Positions 26,069 to 35,739 of a DNA stretch of 64,000 nt are shown here, piece after piece. The position numbers and the translations under genes were made by a program. The notes beneath the pieces are model-generated. The model made no database searches. It was not told the origin of the DNA and saw nothing but the letters and a program-made list of their open reading frames with translations. This DNA is from Flavobacterium sp. KS-LB2 (GTDB lineage: Bacteria; Bacteroidota; Bacteroidia; Flavobacteriales; Flavobacteriaceae), in contig NZ_CP145904.1 of the NCBI RefSeq assembly GCF_036895565.1, forward strand, positions 3,344,715 through 3,408,714. Direction: 5' to 3'. Every line of letters begins with the position of its first letter. Within the stretch, counting starts at the first letter, position 1.

Positions 26069-28129
26069 TTATCCGTTTATTTTTAACTTCATTCCGGGCT
26101 TGAGTTCTTCACTGCGAATACCGTTCCATTTTTTTAAGTCGGAAATGGTTACTCCTGGATATTTTTTAGAAATACTATACAAGGAATCTCCTTTTTTCAC
26201 ATAATAATCAAAGGCTTCTTTCTTAGAAGACTCAGGACTATTTGATTTTTTCTTAAAAGAACTTACCGTTGCTTTATTGGTATTAATCGCAATTTCATCT
26301 TTGGCCACTATTAACGTAGCTCCTATTCCAATTGTATTATCCTGTAAATTATTCCATTGTTTTAAATCAGTCAATGAAGCACCAAATTTCTTAGCAATAT
26401 TTCCTAAATTGTCTCCTTGTACCACCACATATTCAATGTCTTTTCGCTCTGTAGTTCCTGCTAATTCTTCTTTACGATCTAAGTCTTTTTTTGCAACTTG
26501 CAATGAAGCTCCTACTTGTACATTGTCATTTGAAAGGTGATTCCATTCTTGGATTTCGGCAACGGTAACATCATATTTCTTAGCGATATTACCTAAATTA
26601 TCTCCTTTTTGAACCACATAAAGTGTCGTTGTATTAGAAACTGGCATTTCTGATTGTGGCGTTTTTTTAGTTTTCTCCTCTTTATTAATTTTTACTTCAG
26701 AAGCCACAAGTCTTTGATTGCTTGATATTTTATTTGAAAGTAACGGCTCTATTTTAGCTTCTTTATTAACTGTTGTCCCATCAGTTCCAATCACTATTTT
26801 TAAGCTTTTACCATACGCCAAAGTATTGCCTTTCAGTTTATTCCATTTTTTTATATCGGCAACAGCCACATCATATTTACTAGCAATTGCACTCAGATTA
26901 TCTCCGCGTTTTACCTTATAATACATTGCTTTGGGAAGTGTAACCTTTTGAATCGTATAATTAGCAGTATCCTTTACAGCCATTGCTTTTTCGATCTGGA
27001 AAGGCCTTTCTCGTTTGTTTAATTCATATTGAGTGTAGGCATAAATCTGCTCTTCATTAGACGCAAAAACAGCTATTTTATCTTGTGGTAATCTCAAATA
27101 ATGATTTTGATCATGGTAAAACGGAATCACATTTAGCTTATAGGACGGATTTAAAACCTGCAATTGCGCCACCGGAACATCTAACAAATCAGATATTTGC
27201 TTGAACGTCATTTGCTTTTTGATCATAATCGTATCAGTCTCAAAATGTTTTACTGATGCCCTGTTAGGAACAATTCCGTGTTCTTTGTGGTACTCATATA
27301 TGTACATTGTAGCAAGAAAAGCGGGTACATATCCTTGAGTTTCTTTTGGAAGATTTTTTCTGATGTTCCAATAATTTTGTTGCCCTCCTGACCGTCTAAT
27401 TGCTTTTGCAACATTCCCCGGGCCAGAATTATAAGACGCTAAAACCAAATCCCAATCGCCAAAAATTTTGTACATATTTGTCATGTATTGCGCCGCAGCT
27501 TCACTGGCTTTCAAGGGGTCGCTTCGTTCATCAACATACGAATCTATTTTCAAACCATATTGTTTTCCAGTTTGATACATAAACTGCCAAAGTCCTGTGG
27601 CACCCATTTTAGAAACTGCTTTTGGATTCAAAGCCGATTCTACAATAGCCAAATATTTTATCTCCAATGGAACATTTTGTTTGGCTAAAGCTTCTTCAAA
27701 AAGAGGAAAATAATATTCTGAAGTACCCATCAAGCGTTCAAAAGATTTCTTTCTGTTTTTTAGAAATGATTTAATGATGTTTTCCAGACCTTGATTATAT
27801 TCGATATTGAAAGGAGATTTAGCATCCATTGCTGCTAATCTTTCTTTCAAAAGAGCCGTAGGCAATTCATAATCTACTATTTGATCCATATTAATGTTCT
27901 TAATATCATCCGATAGGTTGTTGTATAGATCTAGGTTTGTTAATTCTTTCATCCACAAACTGTCAACACAAGATGCTAAGTCATCTTTTATGAAGGTTTT
28001 TTTAATAGAATCTAAGTAGGATAATTTTGTTTCTACCTTTACAACGTCTTTATTCACAACTGTTTCTTGCGAAAATAAATGTACGGATGCTAGTAGAAAA
28101 AACGATAAGGTGGTATTTTTTATATTCAT
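26069..28129 (-). CDS. mltD: Membrane-bound lytic murein transglycosylase D-like protein with four LysM domains
   Basis: Cleaves peptidoglycan glycan strands in the periplasm. 686 residues: signal peptide (to about 21), SLT domain with the catalytic Glu164 in AIVESALNPKAVSKMGATGLWQF, a MltD-type linker, then four LysM repeats beginning YYKVKRGDNLSAIA, TLYVVQKGDNLGNIA, EYVVVQGDNLGNIA and FDYYVKKGDSLYSIS. Four LysM modules are more than the two in the E. coli enzyme. No lipobox is present in the signal peptide. Followed by the DUF4837 lipoprotein. Confidence 0.93.
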   Translation of the reverse strand: MNIKNTTLSFFLLASVHLFSQETVVNKDVVKVETKLSYLDSIKKTFIKDDLASCVDSLWMKELTNLDLYNNLSDDIKNINMDQIVDYELPTALLKERLAAMDAKSPFNIEYNQGLENIIKSFLKNRKKSFERLMGTSEYYFPLFEEALAKQNVPLEIKYLAIVESALNPKAVSKMGATGLWQFMYQTGKQYGLKIDSYVDERSDPLKASEAAAQYMTNMYKIFGDWDLVLASYNSGPGNVAKAIRRSGGQQNYWNIRKNLPKETQGYVPAFLATMYIYEYHKEHGIVPNRASVKHFETDTIMIKKQMTFKQISDLLDVPVAQLQVLNPSYKLNVIPFYHDQNHYLRLPQDKIAVFASNEEQIYAYTQYELNKRERPFQIEKAMAVKDTANYTIQKVTLPKAMYYKVKRGDNLSAIASKYDVAVADIKKWNKLKGNTLAYGKSLKIVIGTDGTTVNKEAKIEPLLSNKISSNQRLVASEVKINKEEKTKKTPQSEMPVSNTTTLYVVQKGDNLGNIAKKYDVTVAEIQEWNHLSNDNVQVGASLQVAKKDLDRKEELAGTTERKDIEYVVVQGDNLGNIAKKFGASLTDLKQWNNLQDNTIGIGATLIVAKDEIAINTNKATVSSFKKKSNSPESSKKEAFDYYVKKGDSLYSISKKYPGVTISDLKKWNGIRSEELKPGMKLKING

Positions 28130-28315
28130 ATTTTTACGATCAAAGACCTATATTTCAAATGATTACAAAGCTTGTTTTTACAAACTTAATAGGTTTAAAC
28201 TAAAAATTTCTATAAATATTGTTAAAAATGCAATATTCCAATCATTTGTAAAGAATTTTCAGTGGTTTTGGAGGTAAAAAACGCTTTAAAAAATCAATAG
28301 TTTAAATTTAAATCA

Positions 28316-28354
28316 AAAAAACCTTAGCGGTATATCCTATCGCTAAGGTTTTCA
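28316..28354. terminator. Terminator of pgk, in the pgk-transglycosylase gap
   Basis: Ten-base perfect arms AACCTTAGCG and CGCTAAGGTT, with a T-run on the minus strand. The rest of the 301-base gap (28130-28430) is AT-rich; I see no gene in it. Confidence 0.75.
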
Positions 28355-28430
28355 TGGAATTTTGGTACCAATTTATAACTTGAAATAACAAATTAAATCG
28401 GTTTATAATTGTTTAGCAATACTATAAGTA

Positions 28431-29618
28431 TTAATCCAAAATGGCAGCTATTCCAGGCAATGTTCTCCCTTCAAGCATTTCAAGCATAGCGCCACCACCT
28501 GTTGATACATAACTCATTTTATTTTCTAGACCAAATTGTTTTACCGCTGCTACTGAATCTCCTCCACCTACAAGTGAAAACGCTCCATTTGCAGTAGATT
28601 CAGCGATGAAGTTACCCAAAGCGATTGTTCCGTTAGCAAAACTTTCCATTTCAAACACACCCAACGGTCCGTTCCAAAGGATTGTTTTAGATTCCATAAT
28701 TACTTTTTTGAAGTTTTCCAAAGATTTTGGTCCAGCATCCAATCCTTGCCATCCATCAGGAATTTCTTTTACATCCACAATTTGAGTATTTGCAGTATTC
28801 GAAAAATCATCTGCCGCAACAACATCAACAGGAATGTGAATTTGAACTCCTTTTTCCTTAGCCAATCTTAAGATTTCCAATGCCAATTCTTGTTTGTCAT
28901 CTTCACAAATAGAATCTCCAATTTTACCTCCTAATGCTTTCACGAAAGTAAATGTCATTCCGCCACCAATAATCATGTGGTCTACTTTATCTAAAATATT
29001 TTCGATAACTGTAATTTTTGAAGACACTTTAGAGCCACCAAGAACTGCTGTCACCGGTTTTTCACTGTTTTTCAAAACTTTATTCAAGCTTTCAATTTCT
29101 TTAGCCAATAATAACCCGAAACATTTCTCTGTTGGGAAAAACTGAGCTATAATTGTCGTTGAAGCGTGCGCTCTATGTGCTGTTCCAAAAGCATCATTTA
29201 CATAAATGTCACCAAGTGACGCTAATTCTTTTGCAAAAGCAACATCTCCAGCTTCTTCTTCGTCATGAAAACGTAGATTTTCTAATAATAAAACTTCTCC
29301 AGCTTGTAATTTTTCAGCAGCACTTTTAGCCTCTGAACCAACACAGTTTGAAGCGAACTGAACTGGCACTCCAAGCACTTCTGAAGTTGTTTTCAAGATA
29401 TGTTTCAATGAATATTTTTCTTCAACACCTTTTGGTCTGCCTAAATGTGACATCAAAATTACGCTTCCGCCTTGAGCAAGAATAGCTTCAATAGTCGGTT
29501 TTGCCGCTTCAATACGAGTGGCATCTGTTACATTGAAATTTTCGTCCAAAGGCACATTAAAATCAACACGTATTATTGCTTTTTTAGAGGCAAAGTCAAA
29601 ATCGTTTAAAGTTTTCAT
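28431..29618 (-). CDS. pgk: Phosphoglycerate kinase
   Basis: Glycolytic ATP-generating step from 1,3-bisphosphoglycerate. The start [28 protein letters not shown] gives 395 residues, the family length; the frame extends 10 codons further but this start is preferred. Signatures include [25 protein letters not shown] and the C-terminal nucleotide loop [14 protein letters not shown] -7 box TATATTTG lies about 38 bases upstream. Confidence 0.97.
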   Translation of the reverse strand: MKTLNDFDFASKKAIIRVDFNVPLDENFNVTDATRIEAAKPTIEAILAQGGSVILMSHLGRPKGVEEKYSLKHILKTTSEVLGVPVQFASNCVGSEAKSAAEKLQAGEVLLLENLRFHDEEEAGDVAFAKELASLGDIYVNDAFGTAHRAHASTTIIAQFFPTEKCFGLLLAKEIESLNKVLKNSEKPVTAVLGGSKVSSKITVIENILDKVDHMIIGGGMTFTFVKALGGKIGDSICEDDKQELALEILRLAKEKGVQIHIPVDVVAADDFSNTANTQIVDVKEIPDGWQGLDAGPKSLENFKKVIMESKTILWNGPLGVFEMESFANGTIALGNFIAESTANGAFSLVGGGDSVAAVKQFGLENKMSYVSTGGGAMLEMLEGRTLPGIAAILD

Positions 29619-29655
29619 TAGTCTGTTTTTTAGTTTATTTTTCGTCAAATAAGAA

Positions 29656-29663
29656 CAAATATA
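29656..29663 (-). promoter_or_regulatory. -7 promoter box (TATATTTG) for pgk
   Basis: An exact TAnnTTTG match on the minus strand, 38 bases before the pgk start codon. Confidence 0.55.
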
Positions 29664-29891
29664 GAACTTTTAAATTATTAATAAATTAGGAAAAAGCATC
29701 TAAACTAAATTTTAAGCAACGAAATCGATGTAAATCAATAAATAATGTTGCTTTTTAATGCTTTATGTGTATTTTATTTCAAATTAAAGACAAATCAAAT
29801 TTAAAAATAAAAGACCTCTTCTACTCTTTTTAGTAATCCTACCAAAAAGGAAACTTTGCATCCTAAAATTTTAGACTAAACCATTTTCTGC

Positions 29892-29899
29892 TATCTTTG
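29892..29899 (+). promoter_or_regulatory. -7 promoter box (TATCTTTG) for holB, next to the start codon
   Basis: An exact TAnnTTTG match ending four bases before the ATG at 29904. If used, the transcript would begin at or beside the start codon, giving a leaderless mRNA. Confidence 0.55.
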
Positions 29900-29903
29900 C
29901 TTC

Positions 29904-31052
29904 ATGCAATTTTCACAAATTTTAGGACAAGAACACATTAAAAGTCATTTGACAAGAAGTGCTGATTTGGGTAGAATTCCACATGCACAACTGTTTGTTG
30001 GTCCTGAAGGAAGCGGTACTTTACCTATGGCAATTGCGTATGCGCAATACATTATTTGCAGCAATCAAAACGCAGAGAACTCGAGTTCTAACGAAGCTTG
30101 TAACATCAAATTCCAGAAAACTTCGCATCCTGATTTACATTTTATTTATCCAACCGTAAGTACCGAAGATGTAAAAACGAAACCAAAAAGTATCGATTTT
30201 ATCGCGGAATGGAGAGAATTTTTAACTCAAAATCCGTACGGAAGTTTGTTTGATTGGTACCAAATGTTAGGTGTAAAAAACAAACAAGGAGAAATTAGGG
30301 TCGATGATGCCCAGGAAATTTTGAAATCACTTGCGTTGAAATCCTACGAAGGCGGCTACAAAGTAATGATCATTTGGATGGCCGATAAATTGAACATTGC
30401 CGCTTCCAATAAATTATTAAAATTACTCGAAGAACCTACAGACAGAACGGTTTTTATCCTGATTTCAGAAAATGAAGAAGATATTATCCAAACCATTCGC
30501 TCTCGATGTCAAGTACTGCATTTTAACGGATTAAGCGAGACTATTATTGCAGAAGCCTTAGTTTCAAGAGAAAATACGGAGCCTAAAGAAGCTTTAAAAA
30601 TAGCACATCAAGCACAAGGAAATTATAACAAAGCATTGCAATTATTACAACCAGATAGCGAATCCGTTTTTTTTGAAAAATGGTTTGTAGATTGGGTTCG
30701 TGCGGCTTTTAGAGCCAAAGGAAATGCCGCTGCAATTCAAGATTTGATTCAATGGAGCGAACAAATTGCTGGTTTAGGGAGAGAAACCCAAAAGAAGTTT
30801 TTGCATTTTTGTATTGATATGTTCCGTCAAGCCTTGTTGCTCAATTACCAAACGGAAAGCTTGGTTTACATGGAGCCAAAAGTAGAAAAATTCAAATTGG
30901 AGAATTTTGCCCCTTTCGTGAATGGCAACAACATCAATGCTATTTTCAAAGAACTTTCGGATGCTATGTATCACATTGAACGCAATGGAAACGCAAAAAT
31001 TATTTTAACCGATTTATCTATAAAGCTCACCCGTTTAATTCATAAAAAATAA
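29904..31052 (+). CDS. holB: DNA polymerase III delta' subunit
   Basis: Clamp-loader subunit of the replicase. 382 residues starting MQFSQILGQEHIKSHLTRSADLGRIPHAQLFVGPEGSG. The AAA+ core includes the sensor region LLKLLEEPTDRTVFILISENEEDIIQTIRSRCQVLHF, and the Walker A position GPEGSGT lacks the lysine, as expected for delta'. A C-terminal collar domain follows. Immediately followed (4 bases) by a DoxX-like gene. Confidence 0.88.
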   Translation: MQFSQILGQEHIKSHLTRSADLGRIPHAQLFVGPEGSGTLPMAIAYAQYIICSNQNAENSSSNEACNIKFQKTSHPDLHFIYPTVSTEDVKTKPKSIDFIAEWREFLTQNPYGSLFDWYQMLGVKNKQGEIRVDDAQEILKSLALKSYEGGYKVMIIWMADKLNIAASNKLLKLLEEPTDRTVFILISENEEDIIQTIRSRCQVLHFNGLSETIIAEALVSRENTEPKEALKIAHQAQGNYNKALQLLQPDSESVFFEKWFVDWVRAAFRAKGNAAAIQDLIQWSEQIAGLGRETQKKFLHFCIDMFRQALLLNYQTESLVYMEPKVEKFKLENFAPFVNGNNINAIFKELSDAMYHIERNGNAKIILTDLSIKLTRLIHKK

Positions 31053-31056
31053 GAAA

Positions 31057-31440
31057 ATGAACAACATTACTTCGATTTTAATTTTAATTTTTCTGGCCAT
31101 TACATTCCTACAATCTGGGTATGACAAACTGTTTTATTGGAAAGACAATGTGGACTGGTTAAAAGGCCACTTTGCTAAAACGCCTTTAAAAAACCAAGTG
31201 CCATTAGCCTTGCTTAACATTTTAATATTAGAATTAATCTCCGGTATTCTATGTGTGGTGGGTTGTATTGAACTATTCATCAATAATGGTAGAATATTCG
31301 GTTTTTACGGAGCTGTTTTCTCTTGTATCACTTTATTGATGTTGCTTTTCGGACAACGATTGGCCAAAGATTATGATGGCGCAAGAACCATAGTTATCTA
31401 TTTTATCCCTGCGATATTAGCGGTTTATTGGTTAAACTAA
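31057..31440 (+). CDS. Small DoxX-like membrane protein
   Basis: A 127-residue protein with four hydrophobic helices. MNNITSILILIFLAITFLQSGYDKLFYWKDNVDWLKGHF at the N-terminus is the pattern of DoxX/DoxD-like proteins, whose role in Bacteroidota is unclear. It lies four bases downstream of holB, so it is co-transcribed, though no functional link to replication is apparent. Confidence 0.75.
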   Translation: MNNITSILILIFLAITFLQSGYDKLFYWKDNVDWLKGHFAKTPLKNQVPLALLNILILELISGILCVVGCIELFINNGRIFGFYGAVFSCITLLMLLFGQRLAKDYDGARTIVIYFIPAILAVYWLN

Positions 31441-31489
31441 AAAATAGATTATTATTTAAAAACAACAATTTCCTTTTTACATAAAAAAT

Positions 31490-31999
31490 ATGACTCCAAA
31501 AAATCCTTCTGAATCCTTGACGACACTAACTGATTTAGTTTTACCAAGTGAGACCAATCCTTTGAACAATCTTTTTGGTGGTGAATTATTAGCCCGTATG
31601 GATCGTGCGGCCAGCATAGCAGCAAGAAGACATTCTCGTAGAATTGTAGTAACAGCTTCCGTAAATCACGTTGCATTTAACAGGGCAATACCTTTAGGAA
31701 GCGTGGTTACGGTCGAAGCCAAAGTTTCCCGAGCTTTCAAAAGTTCGATGGAAATATACATAGACATCTGGGTAGAGGATAGAGAATCTGGTAATAAAAC
31801 CAAAGCCAATGAAGCCATTTACACTTTTGTGGCAGTGGATGATACCGGCAGACCCGTTGAAGTGCCCCAAATAGTTCCAGAAACTGAGCTAGAAAAACAA
31901 CGTTTTGAAGCCGCATTGCGTCGCAAGCAACTTAGTTTGGTTTTGGCCGGAAAAATGAATCCACATGACGCAACCGAATTAAAAGCGTTGTTCATGTAG
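31490..31999 (+). CDS. Acyl-CoA thioesterase, hotdog fold
   Basis: A 169-residue hotdog hydrolase of the YciA/BFIT type. The active-site pattern NPLNNLFGGELLARMDRAASIAARRHS and the following VVTASVNHVAFNRAIPLGSVVTVEAKV are characteristic, with Asp in ARMDRA as catalytic candidate. It hydrolyses acyl-CoA esters to free acid and CoA; chain-length preference is unknown. Placed 50 bases after the DoxX-like gene. Confidence 0.9.
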   Translation: MTPKNPSESLTTLTDLVLPSETNPLNNLFGGELLARMDRAASIAARRHSRRIVVTASVNHVAFNRAIPLGSVVTVEAKVSRAFKSSMEIYIDIWVEDRESGNKTKANEAIYTFVAVDDTGRPVEVPQIVPETELEKQRFEAALRRKQLSLVLAGKMNPHDATELKALFM

Positions 32000-32187
32000 C
32001 CATAATTTCCCATGATATTTTTAATTTAAAATATTCTTGAAAGAGAAATTTTTAATTAAAAAAAGAAGTATTTTTACGAAAACAAATGTTCTTACACAAT
32101 TGAAATTTTCAGGATTATTAGTCATCCTGTCAGTTTCTTAGAGATATAAAATAATACAAATAGATGAAAGAAAAGGTAAAAGAGAAG

Positions 32188-33195
32188 ATGAGTACAGAAA
32201 AAGAATCAAAATTAAAAGCGCTACAACTTACGCTTGACAAGCTAGACAAAACGTACGGAAAAGGAACGGTGATGAAAATGGGAGATAAAGCCATTGAAGA
32301 AGTGGAAACTATCTCATCAGGATCTTTAGGAATCGATTTAGCCTTAGGCGTTGGTGGATATCCAAAAGGTAGAATTATTGAAATATACGGTCCAGAATCT
32401 TCTGGAAAAACAACTTTAACACTTCATGCGATTGCCGAAGCGCAAAAAGCGGGTGGAATTGCGGCTTTTATTGATGCCGAACACGCTTTTGATAGAAATT
32501 ATGCAGAGAAATTAGGCGTAGATATCGAAAACTTGATCATATCGCAACCAGACAACGGAGAACAAGCATTAGAAATTGCCGAGAACTTAATTCGTTCAGG
32601 AGCAATAGATATTGTAGTAATTGACTCGGTTGCTGCTTTGACTCCAAAAAGTGAAATTGAAGGAGAAATGGGAGATTCTAAAATGGGTCTTCACGCTCGT
32701 TTGATGTCTCAGGCATTGCGTAAACTAACAGGAACGATTAGCAAAACAAATTGTACTGTTTTCTTTATCAACCAATTAAGAGAAAAAATTGGCGTTATGT
32801 TTGGAAATCCAGAAACTACAACTGGAGGAAATGCATTGAAGTTTTACGCTTCGGTTCGTTTAGATATTCGTCGGTCTACTCAAATTAAAGATGGCGATAA
32901 CGTACTTGGAAACAGAACTAAAGTTAAAGTGGTGAAAAACAAAGTTGCTCCGCCTTTTAAAATTGCAGAATTTGACATCATGTACGGTGAAGGGGTTTCA
33001 AAAACTGGAGAGATTTTAGATCTTGCCGTAGAATTTGAAATCATCAAAAAAGCGGGATCTTGGTTCAGTTATGGTGAAACTAAATTAGGACAAGGTCGTG
33101 ATGCTGTTAAGTCTTTGATAAAAGACAATCCGGAATTAGCAGATGAATTAGAAGAAAAAATAAAAGCTAAAATAAAAGAATTAGCAGAAGCATAA
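32188..33195 (+). CDS. recA: Recombinase RecA
   Basis: Homologous recombination and SOS coprotease. The Walker A motif [10 protein letters not shown], the L1/L2 loop region ([22 protein letters not shown] and [15 protein letters not shown]) and the C-terminal domain are complete. The start [16 protein letters not shown] gives 335 residues; an in-frame ATG eight codons upstream at 32164 would add MKEKVKEK and is possible. No LexA-type box was recognised upstream. A perfect palindromic terminator follows. Confidence 0.97.
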   Translation: MSTEKESKLKALQLTLDKLDKTYGKGTVMKMGDKAIEEVETISSGSLGIDLALGVGGYPKGRIIEIYGPESSGKTTLTLHAIAEAQKAGGIAAFIDAEHAFDRNYAEKLGVDIENLIISQPDNGEQALEIAENLIRSGAIDIVVIDSVAALTPKSEIEGEMGDSKMGLHARLMSQALRKLTGTISKTNCTVFFINQLREKIGVMFGNPETTTGGNALKFYASVRLDIRRSTQIKDGDNVLGNRTKVKVVKNKVAPPFKIAEFDIMYGEGVSKTGEILDLAVEFEIIKKAGSWFSYGETKLGQGRDAVKSLIKDNPELADELEEKIKAKIKELAEA

Positions 33196-33201
33196 AAAAC
33201 T

Positions 33202-33231
33202 AAAAAAACCGAGAATTCTCGGTTTTTTTTT
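33202..33231 (+). terminator. recA terminator
   Basis: The palindrome CCGAGAATTCTCGG, flanked by A7 on the left and at least nine T on the right. Confidence 0.85.
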
Positions 33232-33329
33232 ATTTGTGACGCAACCTTTTTTGAAAACTTCATCTATTAAGAAAACCGTTAAAAAACTATTAACATAACG
33301 GAATAGTATTAACTTTTAAATGATTAAAG

Positions 33330-33740
33330 ATGAAAAAAATTGTTTTACTCACCCTGTTTTTATTGAGCTTGGCGGGTTGTAGTATTGACGACAATCAACC
33401 CAATTACAGCTATGAAGTACTTCCTATAGACAGTTACACATTACCTCAATCTTTCACTTTAGGACAAACCTATGAGATAAAATTGAAATACAAAAAACCT
33501 ACGGATTGCCACTCTTTTCAAGGAATTTATTACGATAAAAATTTAAACGTGAGAACAATTGGTATACAAACTACAGTTTTTGAAAATGCAAATTGCAAGC
33601 CGTTAACTGCTGAACCAACTGAAGTTTCTTTTAATTTTTATGTAACCAATACCGGTTCCTACATCTTTAAATTCTATAAAGGGGAGGACGCTAATGGACA
33701 AAATATATTTGAAGAAGTTGAAATTCCAGTGATTAATTAA
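33330..33740 (+). CDS. Small lipoprotein upstream of an ECF sigma factor
   Basis: A 136-residue lipoprotein. MKKIVLLTLFLLSLAGCSIDD has the lipobox LAGC with cysteine at position 17. The mature part is predicted mainly beta, with two further cysteines. No named family is recognised. The stop codon overlaps the sigma factor start by one base (TAATG), so it is the first gene of a three-gene unit. Possible roles include sensing or binding a ligand at the membrane; this is inference from context only. Confidence 0.75.
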   Translation: MKKIVLLTLFLLSLAGCSIDDNQPNYSYEVLPIDSYTLPQSFTLGQTYEIKLKYKKPTDCHSFQGIYYDKNLNVRTIGIQTTVFENANCKPLTAEPTEVSFNFYVTNTGSYIFKFYKGEDANGQNIFEEVEIPVIN

Positions 33741-34297
33741 TGACCGGAAAAACTGTGGTATTAGATCAAATAATTAATCAATGTAAAAAAAACTGCCCTA
33801 AGGCACAAGAGCAATTGTATCAATTGTTTTCTAAAAAATTCTTTGGGGTGTGTTTAAAATATTCAAGTGATTATGCAGATGCCGAAGACAATCTACAGGA
33901 TGGGTTTTTAATCATTTTTGACAAAATTGAACAGTATAATTTCAAAGGCTCTTTTGAAGGGTGGGCAAAGAGAATAATTATTAACAATGCCCTTCAAAAA
34001 TTTAGAGGTGTCAGATATATGGAGGTCATAAACGACAATATTCCTGAGGAAGAAGTCGAAATTGAAGACGAAAATATTTCAATCGAATACCTAATGCAAA
34101 TCATTCAAGAACTTCCAGACCAGTACCGATTAGTTTTTAGCCTTTATGTACTTGATGGATATTCTCATAAAGAAGTTTCCGAAATGCTAAAAATTACTAC
34201 TGGGACCACAAAGTCAAATCTTGCAAGAGCCAGAGCGATTTTAAAAGAAAAAATTGATCATCACACAAAAATTAAAATAAATTCATTGGCAAAATGA
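33740..34297 (+). CDS. ECF-type RNA polymerase sigma factor
   Basis: A 185-residue sigma-70 family regulator. Region 2 is seen in KNCPKAQEQLYQLFSKKFFGVCLKYSSDYADAEDNLQDGFLIIFDKIEQYNFKGSFEGWAKRIIINNAL, and region 4 in LPDQYRLVFSLYVLDGYSHKEVSEMLKITTGTTKSNLARARAILKEKI. It overlaps the lipoprotein gene by one base and the barrel protein gene by four (ATGA), so the three are made as one unit. The target promoters are unknown. Confidence 0.93.
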   Translation: MTGKTVVLDQIINQCKKNCPKAQEQLYQLFSKKFFGVCLKYSSDYADAEDNLQDGFLIIFDKIEQYNFKGSFEGWAKRIIINNALQKFRGVRYMEVINDNIPEEEVEIEDENISIEYLMQIIQELPDQYRLVFSLYVLDGYSHKEVSEMLKITTGTTKSNLARARAILKEKIDHHTKIKINSLAK

Positions 34298-35739
34298 ACG
34301 ACAAAAAAAATATAGACCGATTGTTTCAAGAGCGATTCAAAGACTTTGAATCAGAGCCCAGTGAACAGGTTTGGATAAATATTCACGCCTCTTTAAAAGA
34401 GAAAGAGGAAGACCGAAAAGTAATTCCATTTTGGATAAAATCTTCAGGGATTGCTGCTGCTTTCCTTTTAGGTTTTTTTCTGTTGAATACCTTTATAAAC
34501 AACGAAGTTGAATTAAAAAACGGCGTGGTTATAGACACGAAAAATTTAAAAAACTCGTTTGATGGAAAGGATTCTAGTCTTGATAAAACAAAAAAAGAGC
34601 AAAATCCTTTAGAATTGAAAACAATTCCTCAGGTTGTAGTTAACAAAATTAAAACAGGAAAAACAGATGAAAAAGAAATTATATCTTCTGATAGATTTAA
34701 AATCAATTCGAACAAAGAGAAGAATCAAAACGGTTCTGTTGTTTATTTCCAAAAAAATAATTCACCGCTAAAACAAACATCAGCAAATAATGGCAACCAA
34801 AACGCTACGGTTGTTACTGCTGAAAAAAACAACACAAAAAACTATAATCCGTTTGAGAACATTCGACAAAATCAATCACTGGAAAAAAGCAATTTAAAAG
34901 AGAATGAAAACGCTAAAATTGTAGCAATAGACACTAAAAAAGAGCCTTCAAGTCCTGCTGAAACTCCAAATGAATTAGAAGAAATTCTTAAAAAGAAAAA
35001 AGGAGAAGAAAAAGAGGCTGTAGTTCTCAATCAAAAAAACAAGTGGCAAATTACGCCAAATATCGCAGCTGTATATCTGAATTCGAATTCAGGCGGTTCT
35101 GCCATTGACCCTCAATTTTCAGAAAATCAAAAAACAGGCGATAACAGCTTAAGTTTTGGTGTTGGGGTAAATTATGCTGTTTCTAAAAAAGTAGCCTTAC
35201 GAAGCGGAATAAACAAGCTCTCGTTAGGATACAACACAAATAACGTAGTCTACTCAACTGGTTTGGCAAATAATAATCTGGCAAATATTAATTATTCTTC
35301 AAATGCATTAATTGAGATTAAAAACCAAACCGCTCTGAACGGCTTAATCACTTTCGAAAAAGACCTACAAAAAACCAATACAGGCGCCATCAATCAAAAA
35401 ATGGGCTATTATGAAGTTCCTTTGGAAGTTTCCTATGCTGTTTTGGATAAAAAATTCGGAATTAACGTTATTGGAGGTGTAAGTACTTTGTTTCTCAGCC
35501 AGAATAAAATATCGTTAGTTTCATCTGAAACCAATGTGAAATTAGGCGAAGCAAAAAACTTGAATCAAGTTCATTTCAGTACTAATGTGGGTTTAGGATT
35601 TAAGTACCAGATTATAAAATCATTCCAAATTAATGTGGAACCAATGGTAAAATATCAATTGAATACATTTTCAAACAACTCGGGCGACTTTAAACCGCTA
35701 TTTATCGGATTGTATTCTGGTATTAGCTATAGCTTTTAA
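34294..35739 (+). CDS. Sigma-associated membrane protein with N-terminal cytosolic segment and C-terminal beta-barrel
   Basis: A 481-residue protein with an unusual plan. Residues 1-45 are charged, without a signal peptide, and resemble anti-sigma N-termini (LFQERFKDFESEPSEQVWINI). Residues about 46-67 form one membrane helix. Residues 70-245 are low-complexity and rich in Lys, Asn and Glu. From about 250 a porin-like barrel follows (KWQITPNIAAVYL, SFGVGVNYAV, repeated aromatic-ending strands) and ends ...ISYSF, a typical outer-membrane signal. If each part goes where it looks, the chain spans both membranes. It overlaps the sigma factor gene by four bases. Confidence 0.8.
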   Translation: MNDKKNIDRLFQERFKDFESEPSEQVWINIHASLKEKEEDRKVIPFWIKSSGIAAAFLLGFFLLNTFINNEVELKNGVVIDTKNLKNSFDGKDSSLDKTKKEQNPLELKTIPQVVVNKIKTGKTDEKEIISSDRFKINSNKEKNQNGSVVYFQKNNSPLKQTSANNGNQNATVVTAEKNNTKNYNPFENIRQNQSLEKSNLKENENAKIVAIDTKKEPSSPAETPNELEEILKKKKGEEKEAVVLNQKNKWQITPNIAAVYLNSNSGGSAIDPQFSENQKTGDNSLSFGVGVNYAVSKKVALRSGINKLSLGYNTNNVVYSTGLANNNLANINYSSNALIEIKNQTALNGLITFEKDLQKTNTGAINQKMGYYEVPLEVSYAVLDKKFGINVIGGVSTLFLSQNKISLVSSETNVKLGEAKNLNQVHFSTNVGLGFKYQIIKSFQINVEPMVKYQLNTFSNNSGDFKPLFIGLYSGISYSF

